Positions 1 to 9,609 are shown, counted from the first letter of the stretch. The stretch is DNA of 32,995 nt from an uncultured Candidatus Altimarinota bacterium (GCA_937924685.1 CALEVN010000022.1:1-32995); one strand, 5' to 3'. Made by a program: numbers and translations. The notes: a model not told the origin generated them from the letters alone.

Positions 1-3000
1 AATAAAGTAATACAAGTAATAAAAGCAATTAGCACCAAAAGGCTCATTAAAAATTTCTGTTTTGGTGATTGATTGTCAGGCAAAACCCCTCCTCCCCTAT
101 CCTGTGTTACATCCTTGAGATCGAGTGTATATTTTGATGACGAAGAACTCTTCGCATTTTTTGGAATTGGTGCATGCTCTATTGTGAGAGCATCGGCAAA
201 CATTTCTCCTGTTACATTGTCAGTAACTGACAAGATAACAACAGACTTACCATATTCTATCTTAAATGATACAGGATTTTTCTCATCACTGATGGAGCCA
301 TCTGGAAATATCCAGAGATAGCTCACCTCATCAGTACGATTCGAGTCTGCAGTAACATTGACCGAACAGGTACCACGACTCTGACAATAGAGGGTACCGT
401 CTTCTTCTCTATGGTTTTTTGTCTTCTTTCACTGGAGAAGTATATCAGCCTCTAATTGTGACAAGAAATGATCTGAAACCTGCTCAAGAGTTATACTTTT
501 CTCCTGAGTAACCACATTTCCATCTTTTTCGAGGGATACTTGGATAAATATATCTCAAGTATTCTCAGGAAACCAGGTATGCTCATATCTCCCAGAAGAG
601 TCTGAGTGAAGAAGTATAGGTACAACCTGGCTACCTTGTTTGATATTCAGCTTCACTTCAAAATCTGACCACGTCTGTCCCATAATTACCACTTTCCCAT
701 TTTTATTTTGTGCCACCTTTAATGTACTATTTTTTTCTGTAATATTCTTCCAGTTTACCCTATCCTTATTACATGTCTCATCTTTTTCACACGCTATCAA
801 TATATCTTTCTGAGTTTGGAGAGACTCTTCTTGTTGCTCACTCTGAAATATATCACTTTCTTGATGAGAGAGATCATTCATAGTCCTCGCTACCTCTGAA
901 TCAGACCAGAGCCCTATTTTTCCTTCACGAGCCTGTTTTTCAAGAATATCAAAATCGTTGTAGCGACGAAACTCGAATCGACGCTCCATACGTGCATATC
1001 ATTCTGTGAGAAGTCGGGCATTAAAAAGCTGGCACGAAGATTCTGAGAAAGAACCAGGACACTGCCAAATATAAGCAAGTCTCCGACCATAGTGATCTAC
1101 AGGGTCCTGATCAAATGTCAGCCATACAATCTGATTCGTGAGCGTATTACGTGTAAAATCTGAAGCTTCTTTGCCAAATTTTTCAACTGGCTTCCGGGGG
1201 TGAACAGTTTCAGGAGTATCTACTCACAGAAGTCTAATTCGAGTTTTTTGCCCATCAATGAGGACATCTACTGTATCTCCATCAACAACATTCGAAACGA
1301 GGACTTTCGTTGGTTCTGGGTAGAGCACTGCTCGACGCAGAATGTATCCGTCCGGAACAGGAAAATCCCACCTAAAAGTATCAATATTATTTCCATCACA
1401 GACAATTTTTATTTCATCATGGGTATTTCAGAGGTTGAGTCCCGTAATGATCTGATAGAGCCTTATAACCTTTCCAGATTCAATAAATCAACTCATTTGA
1501 TATTTTCTGCTGTCATCCTGAAGAGAGCAGAAGCTCAGATCGAGACGAGATGATGAAATATTTTTGATCTCTACCCATTCTACCGTATCAGCATGTGGAG
1601 GATTTGGAAATGCGGCAACTACCTGAAGTCATACATCAACTCCATCGCAAAATGTACAGTCTTCTTCAGTACTAGCGATATCGCTCTTCACCACCTCCAC
1701 AAGATAGCTATCAGTAGAGGTATTTCCCTCCTCAAAAATTCGCAGCTGAACAAGGTGTTTTCATAAAGAAAATGTATGTTTTGGCGGATTTTTACCACTG
1801 TATGCTTGACCATCTCAAAAATCCCAAACATAGCGATCGGCTCAAGTGCTTTTCTCTCCAGTAAAATTCAATACACAAGCTCCATTATTTGTTTCACAGA
1901 TGATACCCTCTGGTGTGACTTTTTTATTTTTTCAGAGGACTCATTGGAGTGTTATCTCAGGCTGGATGAGGACTGTCGAAGTGGTAGCATCAGATGCATG
2001 AGTACGATATACTTGGATATTTTTTGTTATAATATGTGATGAATTAGCTGGATCAGAGACGACAAGAGTGACCGTCGTATTTTCTGGAAATTGTACATAC
2101 CCCGGGTTACATTTTTTATCTGTACCTATCGTTTGAAAAGTACCAGAACCAAAATTCCACTGACATGATACTCACTCAGGAACAACAGAAGAAAGATTTA
2201 CCTGACATGTACTTGTACGACAAACAAAATCATCATCGAGACCACTCTGTACGACAATAGAAACATTTGAAAAATCCATCAGAGGAATCGTATTTGATCA
2301 TCATCACACTGACTGATTCGGACGAAAACCATGTAAACGAACAATGCGAGTAGTAACAATACTCTGATCTGCAACATTTAAAACTTCGATGGTCAGAGTG
2401 TGATCACCCGCTGGAACAGTAAAAGTATCTGGATTACAGTCGTGTTCCTCAAGGCCAAAATCATTCATTATGTGACAAGTGATTTTAGAGGATTCTAGTC
2501 CTTCTAGTTTTGGCACAACGAGAAGATTCACTTTGCATTCAGATTTTGACCCATCACATGTGTATTCAGTAAGAGAAGTATCATCTTTTCAAAGCAAATA
2601 CGTAGGCTGTTGGAACTCGAGTCAAATAGTTACTTTCAATGGATCTATTGTATCACGAGTAGGTATGTTCTTAATTGTAAACGAAGATGTTTGCAGAATT
2701 GTTCAACGTAAAACATCAATAATTTTTACCTGAATAATATGATCACCGGGAGGTACTATCGAAGTGTTTGGATTACACAGATCAGTGGTTGAAATAAATG
2801 AAAAATCAGATGTAATCTCACAACTCAGTTGCGAAGAAACGGAACCATCAAGGAGGGGTGTGATTTTGAGGTTAACCTTACAGTCTGACTCTGTTGAATC
2901 GCAGGTATACTCGGTAAGACTTGCATCATCTTTTTGCAAAAGATAACTCGGTGATTGCCATTCTCGAAGCAGGGTGACACGAGTTGGATCAATAGAACCA

Positions 3001-3401
3001 TCTGGGTATGATATTTTAAAGGTTCCATCCACTTTTATACTATCATCAGAAATCTTCTTCACAATGAGATGCACCTCCCAAGTACCAACTGGAAATTCGA
3101 CCGTATTCGGATTACACTTATTTTCCTGACCAGTCACTCAAAATCAAAAATCTATCACACAAGCAAAGTGTGTCGATGGCTCATCAGCAGGTATACTCGG
3201 TGTAAAATCAAAATTTACCCTACATGCTGTCTGAGCTGTATCACACGTATAGAGAGGAAGTCCTGTTGTATCTTTTTCGAGAAGATACGTCGGTTGCTGA
3301 AATGACCAAGAAAATGGGGTAGATTCACCAATAGTATGATGAACTACAAGCCCAAAAATAACGAGATAACACAAGAGTACATATCTTGGCCAGTTTCTCA
3401 T
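1..3401 (-). CDS. Giant anchored surface protein: Cys-repeat/PKD/lamin-tail/SNase fusion (partial)
   Basis: One continuous table-25 frame from ATG 3399-3401 to the window edge (1133 codons seen, C-terminus cut) with about 20 TGA-Gly codons. Visible in order: signal or anchor segment (residues about 8-25); three tandem units of about 114 residues beginning at 34, 148 and 263, each with QPTYLL or SPSYLL, a YTCD..C pair and a CNP(N/D)T motif; a more divergent fourth unit near 380-480; a PKD domain with WDFGDG at 526-531 (its Gly is TGA); a lamin-tail domain near 595-680 (EWVEIKN, then SRLDL); and a staphylococcal-nuclease domain at about 700-835. The nuclease keeps DGDT, R723, D728, T729, E731 and YGRR (R773), the equivalents of Asp21, Arg35, Asp40, Thr41, Glu43 and Arg87, so it should be active. 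A second PKD-like region and a hydrophobic stretch at the very end of the visible part follow. Likely an extracellular, membrane-anchored nuclease; substrate and function are inferred from the family. Confidence 0.85.
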
Positions 3402-3455
3402 GAAAAAATTATATATATTTTCGAGTGGTTAAAAGTTTGTTTTCTAGGGAAAAGT

Positions 3456-3803
3456 ATGGCAAAATCAGAGAGTATGAAAAAAATACTCCCTTATACGCCG
3501 ATGTTTGCCCTTGTAATAGGCACTATCGCTGTTCAGCTCATGAATCACAATGCCTCACAGGGGCTCCTGAGTAATGCTCTCGATACTCCTCTCGTAGCAC
3601 AAACAGCCTGGTATTGTACTCAGCCTGATAAGTTTAATCAGGTAGATGAGACTGCATGGTGTCATGGGAGCAATCCAGAGGATATAGTTCAGAACTATCA
3701 CTCATGGAACTGGTCGTGTGTCCGTGGTTCAGAGAAACAATCATGTCATTTCATGGAAACGGGACCGTATAAGACTCGTAGTGGTACATTTTTTTCAAAA
3801 TAA
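3456..3803 (+). CDS. Small anchored Cys/Trp-rich hypothetical protein
   Basis: 116 residues, not recognised. The start at 3456 is chosen over an earlier in-frame ATG (3336) because that one would lie inside the divergent surface-protein gene, and because AGGGA stands 5 bases before 3456, the only convincing Shine-Dalgarno-like site in the window. An N-terminal hydrophobic segment (about residues 12-28) suggests export or anchoring. The mature part has four cysteines in aromatic contexts (WYCT, WCHG, WSCV, SCHF), which may form two disulfides. It stops 2 bases before the EamA transporter gene, so the two are probably co-transcribed. It is divergent from the large surface protein with only 54 bases between the starts, a suggestive but unproven pairing. 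Confidence 0.7.
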   Translation: MAKSESMKKILPYTPMFALVIGTIAVQLMNHNASQGLLSNALDTPLVAQTAWYCTQPDKFNQVDETAWCHGSNPEDIVQNYHSWNWSCVRGSEKQSCHFMETGPYKTRSGTFFSK

Positions 3804-3805
3804 TC

Positions 3806-4723
3806 ATGGGAAGCTCAGCGCTCTACATCATTCTCGCATCAGGTATCTGGTGAATAGACGGCTACATCCGCCAGAGTACCCCTCTGACTGGTGACCTCCT
3901 CATAGCTATTGAGACGACGATTGCTGGTACACTTCTCTTGCTCTTTCTTGGGTTATTTAAGAAACATCATATCAGAAAAATTTCCCACATGCGATCACTC
4001 GTAGCTATGATACTTCTGGGTGGTTTCTGAGGCTCATGGTGTTTCGCACAAGCCCTCACTACGACTACCTCACTCTGATTCGTATTTGTACTCATCGGAC
4101 TTCAGCCTATTTTTACGATTATAAGCTCTGCATTCCTGCTGGGAGAACATCCACGAGGCTCATTTTATGCCTTTGCTGCTACAACCATTTTTGCGAGTAT
4201 ACTTCTCACCATCGGTGATACAGGATTCACGCTTGATCCGGGCTCAATGCATGCCTATTTTTATGCACTTCTCACTGCTATTCTCTGGGGGACTTCGACG
4301 ACTTATGCAAAAATCGTCGTCACAAAAAATTCCCACCTCTACGCCCTCGGACTTCGTCTCCTCTTCACGGGTCTCATAGGTTGGGTCATAGTATTCATTT
4401 CACATGAGATGATAGAACTCAGTGTAATCGCTCAAAAAATATCTGCAAACCCACTCAATATCATATTCCTCATATTTGTCTCTGACCTCCTAGCATATAG
4501 TATCTACTATCGTGGACTTCGTGATGTGCCAGCAACTATAGCAACTATATTTGAGCTTGCATTCCCCCTCACTGGTTTCATCATCGATTATATGCTCTAC
4601 GATACGATTCCCTCGCCTATGAAAGTCGTCGCAGCTATGACTATTCTCATGAGTATAGTCATACTCCCACATTGTCATTTTATAGAAGAGAAGAATCCGA
4701 AATTACTTATTCAAAATACTTAA
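3806..4723 (+). CDS. EamA-family drug/metabolite transporter
   Basis: 305 residues. About ten hydrophobic segments make two EamA repeats; the second begins near residue 150 with the typical ALLTAILWGTSTTYAK motif and the first with ASGIWGIDGYIRQ. Three TGA codons (in IWGIDG, GGFGGS and SLGFVF) encode glycine at places where the family has small residues. An export or uptake role for small metabolites is known for the family; the substrate cannot be read from sequence. It starts 2 bases after the preceding stop and ends 10 bases before the next gene, forming a three-gene unit. There is no Shine-Dalgarno sequence. Confidence 0.85.
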
Positions 4724-4733
4724 CCCCTTTTTT

Positions 4734-5759
4734 ATGCCTACAGCACGATCTCTCGGAGAAGTCAAAAATTATCTCGATACACATCACAAATGAGAAGTAA
4801 CAAATGCTGACGGAGCAGCTCAGATGCTTCTCTGACCACTCAATGCAGGTGCCAAGAAACTTGATGACATTCCTGCGTTCAAGGAATTAAAGAGTAAATC
4901 TCCTGATAGTTTCAAAAAGGCAGAAACTATTTTTGCAAAGATGAAGAAATACTTCTGAGATATAGTCCGAATCGAAGCACAAGAAGCACGATCACGAGCT
5001 GATCTCGAGAAGAAAAAAGTCGCCATGATGACCCAAGAAAATGTCAGAAGTCTCCGAGACTCAATCGTCTATCGTGGTCCTCTCACGACGTATCTTCTCG
5101 AAAATTTCTCAGGACAAATGCAGGGCACAGAAACTTGGTCAAAGCTTTTCTTTGATGCATATGCACAAGGAAAAACAGATATATCAAAAGACCAAATGGT
5201 CGCTCACCTGGGTACTTATCAGAGAGATAACATGAACAAGATATACCAGAAGGCCTATGAATTTTTACTCGGACAAGACATGGCAAACAAACTCGTACGA
5301 ACATACGATTATCATAAGGTGAAAAAAATAGGCGCCTGTCTCGCAAAACTCTGCTCTCAGGGCGTGGAACATATAGAACCTGCACATCTGCAAATCCCAC
5401 TCGCTGGCTCAACCACACTCTCATCACTTGGTATCCAAGATGATATTGTGAAATTCAAGGGCGAAGGCCTCTACGAGCATGCAAGCCTCGTTCATCTCAA
5501 TGAAGTCTATAGAGATTTTATTACGACAAATAAATCAGCTCAAGTTGTTCTCGAAGAAGCCAAAATACATAAAGATGCTCAGTTAGCAAAGTCAGCAAAA
5601 GAGTATGGAGTTTCTCGAGAGACTCTTGCTTCGAACGATAGAGGCTTTTCACCCAAAAAACGAACATCAAAACAAAAAGAAACTTTCGCCGAATTTGAAG
5701 CACGACAAGCAAAAGTGCAAAAAGAACGAGAAGATTACTTGCGTAAAAAGTACGGGTAG
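4734..5759 (+). CDS. Unknown charged helical protein
   Basis: 341 residues, no family recognised. Three TGA codons lie in the N-terminal third (near residues 20, 34 and 75); the ATG at 4734 keeps this whole part, which a standard-code reading would lose. There is no signal peptide or membrane segment, so it is probably cytoplasmic. It is rich in Lys, Glu and Ala, with predicted helices, and the C-terminal tail from about 295 is very basic and probably coiled (KKRTSKQKET, then EFEARQAKVQKERE). It ends in TAG, 6 bases from the convergent glycyl-tRNA synthetase stop, with no terminator between them. Confidence 0.75.
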
Positions 5760-5765
5760 GCACTC

Positions 5766-7208
5766 CTATTGATTGAGGGCTTTCTGAAAATACCCCACAA
5801 GCTCATCAATAGGTACAATCACCTGCTCTGCCGTGTCTCGATCTCGTATCGTCACGGCATTTTTTTCGAGTGAATTATCGAAGTCGATAGTGACACACCA
5901 TGGTGTACCGATTTCATCGAAACGTGCATATCGCTTGCCGATAGAACCAGTCTCGTCGTACCATGTCATGAAATGTTTCGAGAGCATCTGAAATACTTCT
6001 TCTGCTTTTTCGTTTAATTTTTTCACGAGAGGAAGTACTGCGATTTTGACTGGTGCGACTTCGGGCTTGAGTCGGAGAACGATTCTCTCTCCACCTTCAT
6101 CACCATCAGCGACTGTATCATACGCATCACAGAGTGTTGCGAGGAAGAGACGAGTGAGACCGATAGAAGGCTCGATAACGTATGGGACGTATTTGGTATT
6201 TTTTACTGGGTCAAAGTAGCTCATATCCTGTTTACTTTCTTTCATGTGAGCATTGAGGTCAAAATCAGTTCGTGAAGCAATACCCTGAAGCTCAGAGAAT
6301 CCAATACTTGGAAAATCGTATTCGATATCAAATGTTCCATCAGAATAATGAGAGAGTTCATCTTTTTCATGTTCACGGAAGCGAAGATTTTTCTCCTTGA
6401 TTCCAATAGTATCCATGAGAAATTTCTTGCACGCCACTTTCCACTTCTCATGCCACTCAAGTTGTGTCCCCGGTTCACAGAAAAACTCGATTTCCATTTG
6501 CTCAAATTCTCGTGTTCGGAAGATGAAGTTCCCAGGAGTAATCTCATTTCGGAATGCCTTACCAACTTGTGCTACACCAAATGGGACACGACGACGACAA
6601 GTACGAACGATATTTGGGAAGTCGACAAAAATACCCTGAGCAGTCTCTGGTCGGAGGTAGACGAGAGCGGAAGAGTCTTCTGTCACACCCTGTGACGTTT
6701 TGAACATGAGATTGAATTTTCGAATCTCAGTCCAGTCTCCTGGTTTTTTCGTATTTGGATTTTGTACTTTTTCACCGGTCATAAATGCAAATTGTTGTTC
6801 TGGCGTCCAAGACTCTGGGACAAGATTATTCACTCCATATTTTGAAGTGTAATCCTTGAGTTGATCATCACGAGAAACCTCCTTCTCTTCTCGCTCCATA
6901 AAGAGCGACTCCATAAGTTTATCCGCACGGAATCTCTCTTTTGTATTCTTATCATCAATAAGTGGATCAGAGAAACCTCCGACATGTCCCGAAGCAACCC
7001 ATACTTGTGGGTTCATGAGAATCGCTGCATCGAGGAGAACCATGTCTGGTCGCCGCTGGACGAATTCTCGTATCCAGAGATTTTTGAGATTTTCCTTGAG
7101 AAGAGAACCAAGAGGACCATAGTCCCATGTGTTGGCGAGACCGCCGTAAATTTCTGAGCCCTGGAATACAAATCCGCGATTTTTCGCGAGATCAACAATG
7201 CGTTTCAT
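5766..7208 (-). CDS. glyS: Glycyl-tRNA synthetase (dimeric class II type)
   Basis: 480 residues; charges tRNA-Gly in the cytoplasm. This is the single-chain alpha-2 type, not the alpha/beta tetramer: N-terminal GFVFQGSEIYGG and NTWDYGPLG, motif 2 around FRNEITPGNFIFRTREFEQME, motif 3 around EPSIGLTRLFLATL, and a C-terminal anticodon-binding domain (about 380-480). In this organism the enzyme must also charge the UGA-reading tRNA-Gly(UCA). The gene itself has no TGA codon, and it stops with TAG. It lies 22 bases downstream of the SDR gene as last member of the unit that begins behind the T-box-like leader at 9381-9500, which would give glycine-dependent control. Confidence 0.97.
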   Translation of the reverse strand: MKRIVDLAKNRGFVFQGSEIYGGLANTWDYGPLGSLLKENLKNLWIREFVQRRPDMVLLDAAILMNPQVWVASGHVGGFSDPLIDDKNTKERFRADKLMESLFMEREEKEVSRDDQLKDYTSKYGVNNLVPESWTPEQQFAFMTGEKVQNPNTKKPGDWTEIRKFNLMFKTSQGVTEDSSALVYLRPETAQGIFVDFPNIVRTCRRRVPFGVAQVGKAFRNEITPGNFIFRTREFEQMEIEFFCEPGTQLEWHEKWKVACKKFLMDTIGIKEKNLRFREHEKDELSHYSDGTFDIEYDFPSIGFSELQGIASRTDFDLNAHMKESKQDMSYFDPVKNTKYVPYVIEPSIGLTRLFLATLCDAYDTVADGDEGGERIVLRLKPEVAPVKIAVLPLVKKLNEKAEEVFQMLSKHFMTWYDETGSIGKRYARFDEIGTPWCVTIDFDNSLEKNAVTIRDRDTAEQVIVPIDELVGYFQKALNQ

Positions 7209-7230
7209 AAAGTAAAAAGGTTAATAAATA

Positions 7231-7905
7231 TTATTTGCGATTGATAACTATTTCTGAGATTTCCATATTTTTTGGGAGTTTAATGATCTGCAGAAGCAAT
7301 CAGGCTATATCATCTGTATTCATAAATGACGATCCTATATCTTTGCCCGATATTGCCTTTATCTGGTTTCCTCTTTTCTCATTTCATTTCGTATTCATAC
7401 CTCCAGGGTATATACCAATAACTCGTGATGAAGTTCCCTTGAGTTCTAGTTGAAGATTTTCTGTCCACATCCGAAAAGCCCCTTTACTCGAACCATACAC
7501 AGAAAAATATTGGTATGGCTTGAGTGCAATAGTCGCACCCACATTGATAACATCGACTTTATTTTCTTTTATAAGTGGGAGAAGTTTGCTCGTCAAAATA
7601 ATTGGAGCAATCGCATTGAGTGTAAATGTTTGTTGAGTCTTTTCCCAATCTAGTGCATCGATTTCCTCCCCGTCACCATCGCCAGCACATTGTATCAAGA
7701 CATCAAAGTGAGAATATTTTTCTTGAATAACATGAACAGCATTTTCTACACTTTTTTCATCAGAGAGGTCTGTCTCGATCCACTGAATAAAATCAGTAGG
7801 CTGTGAGCGACAAAGACCTATCACTTCGTAACCATCTTGATAAAAACTTTTGGCGATGGAAGCACCCAGTCCAGATGAAGCTCATGTAAGAATAATTCGT
7901 TTCAT
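7231..7905 (-). CDS. Short-chain dehydrogenase/reductase
   Basis: 224 residues, classical SDR length. The Rossmann nucleotide motif TGASSGLG (residues 7-14) has its first Gly encoded by TGA, so the real start at 7905 is missed with the standard code. CAGDG at 73-77 stands for the NAG motif, and YGSSK (Y137, K141) is the catalytic pair. The usual catalytic Ser about 13 residues before the Tyr is replaced (GAT at 123-125; Thr125 may substitute). NAD(P)-linked oxidoreduction is likely, substrate unknown. Upstream is the 84-residue membrane protein (10-base gap); downstream is glyS. Further TGA codons encode Gly near the C-terminus. Confidence 0.88.
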
Positions 7906-7915
7906 AAAAAATTTA

Positions 7916-8170
7916 TTATTTAATCTGTTCCCACATATTTCTCATCATTGGCAGTGCAAGAGTCGAGAGCAGATATCCACATGTCGGAACAAGTGCATGG
8001 AGATACCAAAATTCATTTCACAGAAATCCAATATAGAGACCAATAATAAAGTAGGTCATAATGGCAATCGTCAGCTTGCGAGTCCATGATGTTTCCCATG
8101 CTTTATCGTTTTCGACACGAGCATTGCGAGATTCGATTTCAGTGAGACGAGATTCGACAGTTTTTTTCAT
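7916..8170 (-). CDS. Small two-TM protein with charged N-terminal helix
   Basis: 84 residues, not recognised as a named family. A charged helical N-terminus (about 1-28, with E-S-R-x-T-E-I-E-S-R) is followed by two membrane segments at about 30-48 and 57-72. One TGA-Gly lies in IGFLGNEF. It ends in TAA 10 bases before the SDR start and begins 9 bases after the purU stop, so it is embedded in the same operon. It may be an accessory membrane subunit; no function can be assigned. Confidence 0.7.
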
Positions 8171-8179
8171 AGAAGAAAA

Positions 8180-9019
8180 TTAAAAAACGATGACTCTCCT
8201 GCCGTGGAGAATTATTTTATTTTCGGCAAATTTTTGAAGTGCTTTTGTAAAGGCAAATGACTCGTTTGTTCGACCTAGTTTTTTCAAATCTTCGATTGTC
8301 TCGGTATGGCTCACTGCTTGCCAAGCCTGTGCAATGATTGGGCCTTCATCGAGGTCAGCGGTTGCAAAGTGCGATGTTGCTCAGACAGCTTTTACACCTC
8401 GCTCATACGCATCTTCATAGGGACGTGCTCACTTAAATGCTGGAAGCAAAGCATGATGCACATTGATAATCGGATAGGCTGAATTTCCTACGAAATCGCT
8501 TGAGAGGACTTTCATATAACGAGCAAGTCCGACGAGTTCAGGCTTGTATTGTTTCAGAACTTCTGTAATCGCCGCTTCACGAGTCGCCGTATCACCTGTA
8601 TCTGGAATATGATGAAATGGTATACCGTATCGCGCTGCGACTTTCTCTCACTCTCTTAAGTGACTGATAATACACAGACACGTAATCGGAAGCACACCCT
8701 GCTCTGCTTCTGAGAGGACATGATTGAGACAATGGAGCTCGCGAGAACAGAGAAGAGCCACACGAGTCAATCCACCACACGAGAGACGAATAGAATACAC
8801 TCCTCCAAATGTATCCCTGAGAATATCCGCAATCTCTGTATCGATACCATCGAGACTACACTGATCCGTCTCCCAGACATAGCGAGCAAAAAATGCATCA
8901 CCCTCTGTATGCGTCTGAGATTCGACGATGGCAATATTATGATTCATAAAAACTCCCGTCACGGCATGTGTAATGCCGAGAATATTTTTACAAGAAAATG
9001 TGAGAGAGGCTTGGGTCAT
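8180..9019 (-). CDS. purU: Formyltetrahydrofolate deformylase
   Basis: 279 residues, normal family length. It hydrolyses 10-formyl-THF to formate and THF, balancing one-carbon units and supplying formate. An N-terminal ACT regulatory domain (about 1-80) precedes the formyltransferase-fold domain with NVHHALLPAFKGARPY, VGATSHF and DLDEGPII, which hold the catalytic Asn, His and Asp of the family. TGA encodes Gly in AFKGARPY, VGATSH and REGEK. The ATG at 9017-9019 sits 1 base after the TAA of the SMR-like gene, so it is probably translationally coupled. Glycine and one-carbon metabolism are linked, which makes its position in a glyS unit behind a probable Gly-type T-box sensible (inference). 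Confidence 0.93.
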
Positions 9020-9020
9020 A

Positions 9021-9380
9021 TTATCGAGAAGAAATAATAACACATACAATACCCGAGAGGCATAGTATAGATCCGATGAGTTGCAAACCGTGAAGCCTTT
9101 CTCAGAATAAATAGTATCAGAGAAAAACACTACCAATAGTTACTGTCGCGTAATAAACAACCTCAGAGACAAAATATTGTCGGATCTGGTAAAAACCAAG
9201 TGTATAGCCAACACCAGAACCGATATACCCCAGTATCATAAGTACAAAAAATACTGATTTTGCAGGAATATCGATGTATTGTTTTGAAAAATAATCTCAA
9301 AAAAGATTTGAGCAAGCTCATAACACAATCCAAATAAACGGATTGAGAAGAGCGGACAATCTGATAAACTGAGAAACCAT
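9021..9380 (-). CDS. Small multidrug-resistance/EamA-like four-TM transporter
   Basis: 119 residues with four hydrophobic segments. The second half reads like an EmrE/EamA half (TIGSVFLGYYLFGERLHG, then GSILCLSGIVCVI), typical of the DMT superfamily. Four TGA codons encode Gly (ALGACS-like position, LFGDYF, VFLGYY, LFGERL); the standard code breaks it completely. An active transporter would be a dimer. It is the first gene after the leader with the T-box-like element; the terminator U-tract ends only about 4 bases before this ATG. Its substrate is not determinable; an amino-acid or related exporter/importer would fit T-box control. Confidence 0.8.
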
Positions 9381-9500
9381 AATAAAAAAATCCCGAGCAG
9401 TCACACATATGCGGACTGCTCGGGGTCTGTGGGTCAGACGGTTCCACCCGATTTTTAACTTTTTTGATGTCTACAGTAGTCTCCGTGCCGGGGAGATATT
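9381..9500 (-). promoter_or_regulatory. T-box-like leader with transcription attenuator, Gly-type
   Basis: Between a TATAAT promoter and the first gene, the minus strand carries the T-box core GGGTGGAACCG (complement of 9439-9449), matching the T-box consensus GGGTGGNACCG. A stem GTCTG/CAGAC (9425-9439) closed by GGG and CCC follows, and then an 11-bp terminator hairpin with a U-tract. GGG (9447-9449) and the terminator's 5' CCC (9422-9424) can pair with each other, so the two structures compete. The variable base in TGGA predicts tRNA discriminator U73, the usual base of bacterial tRNA-Gly, and glyS is the last gene of the unit. A canonical Stem I is not visible: only about 50 bases precede the core, including hairpin TCTCC/GGAGA (9480-9496) with GGC in its 7-base loop. 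Confidence 0.55.
9384..9424 (-). terminator. Intrinsic terminator inside the leader of the SMR-purU-glyS unit
   Basis: Perfect 11-bp inverted repeat (9392-9402 with 9414-9424, GC-rich) separated by an 11-base loop and followed on the minus strand by seven U (9384-9390). It stands directly before the first start codon of the unit, so it must be an attenuator rather than the end of an upstream gene; no minus-strand gene ends here. Confidence 0.85.
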
Positions 9501-9503
9501 CTT

Positions 9504-9530
9504 ATTATAGTCCTTCAGCGAGAGATTCAA
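9504..9530 (-). promoter_or_regulatory. Promoter of the SMR-purU-SDR-glyS unit
   Basis: A minus-strand TATAAT (complement of 9504-9509) with TTGAAT (complement of 9525-9530) 15 bases upstream. Transcription would start near 9497, exactly before the hairpin at 9480-9496, giving a leader of about 117 bases. The spacer is shorter than the optimal 17. Confidence 0.5.
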
Positions 9531-9568
9531 GTAAAAATTTTGTAATAAGAAAGAAAACGAACGAGTGG

Positions 9569-9595
9569 TTGACAAGTTATTTCTATATTTATAAT
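9569..9595 (+). promoter_or_regulatory. Promoter of the 175-residue gene
   Basis: Consensus TTGACA at 9569-9574 and TATAAT at 9590-9595 (15-base spacer; alternatively TAATGG at 17). Transcription would begin near 9602, leaving a leader of only about 8 bases before the ATG at 9610, hence nearly leaderless. It faces away from the leader promoter of the minus-strand unit. Confidence 0.6.
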
Positions 9596-9609
9596 GGTAA
9601 AAATTACAT

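Noticed and set aside
2300..3310. DNA repeat array or CRISPR
   Set aside because: The repetition is at protein level, about 345 bases per unit with diverged DNA and in one frame; there are no short identical repeats with spacers.
5083..5427. 114-codon minus-strand frame
   Set aside because: Shadow of the 341-residue plus-strand gene; no motif or start context supports it.
9163..9447. 94-codon minus-strand frame over the leader and SMR gene
   Set aside because: It covers the terminator hairpin and lies out of frame with the four-TM SMR-like protein, which is clearly the real one.
9381..9500. ZTP, THF or guanidine riboswitch for the leader (because of purU and the SMR gene)
   Set aside because: I do not see the conserved cores of these classes as I know them; the GGGTGGAACCG core plus terminator fits a T-box better.
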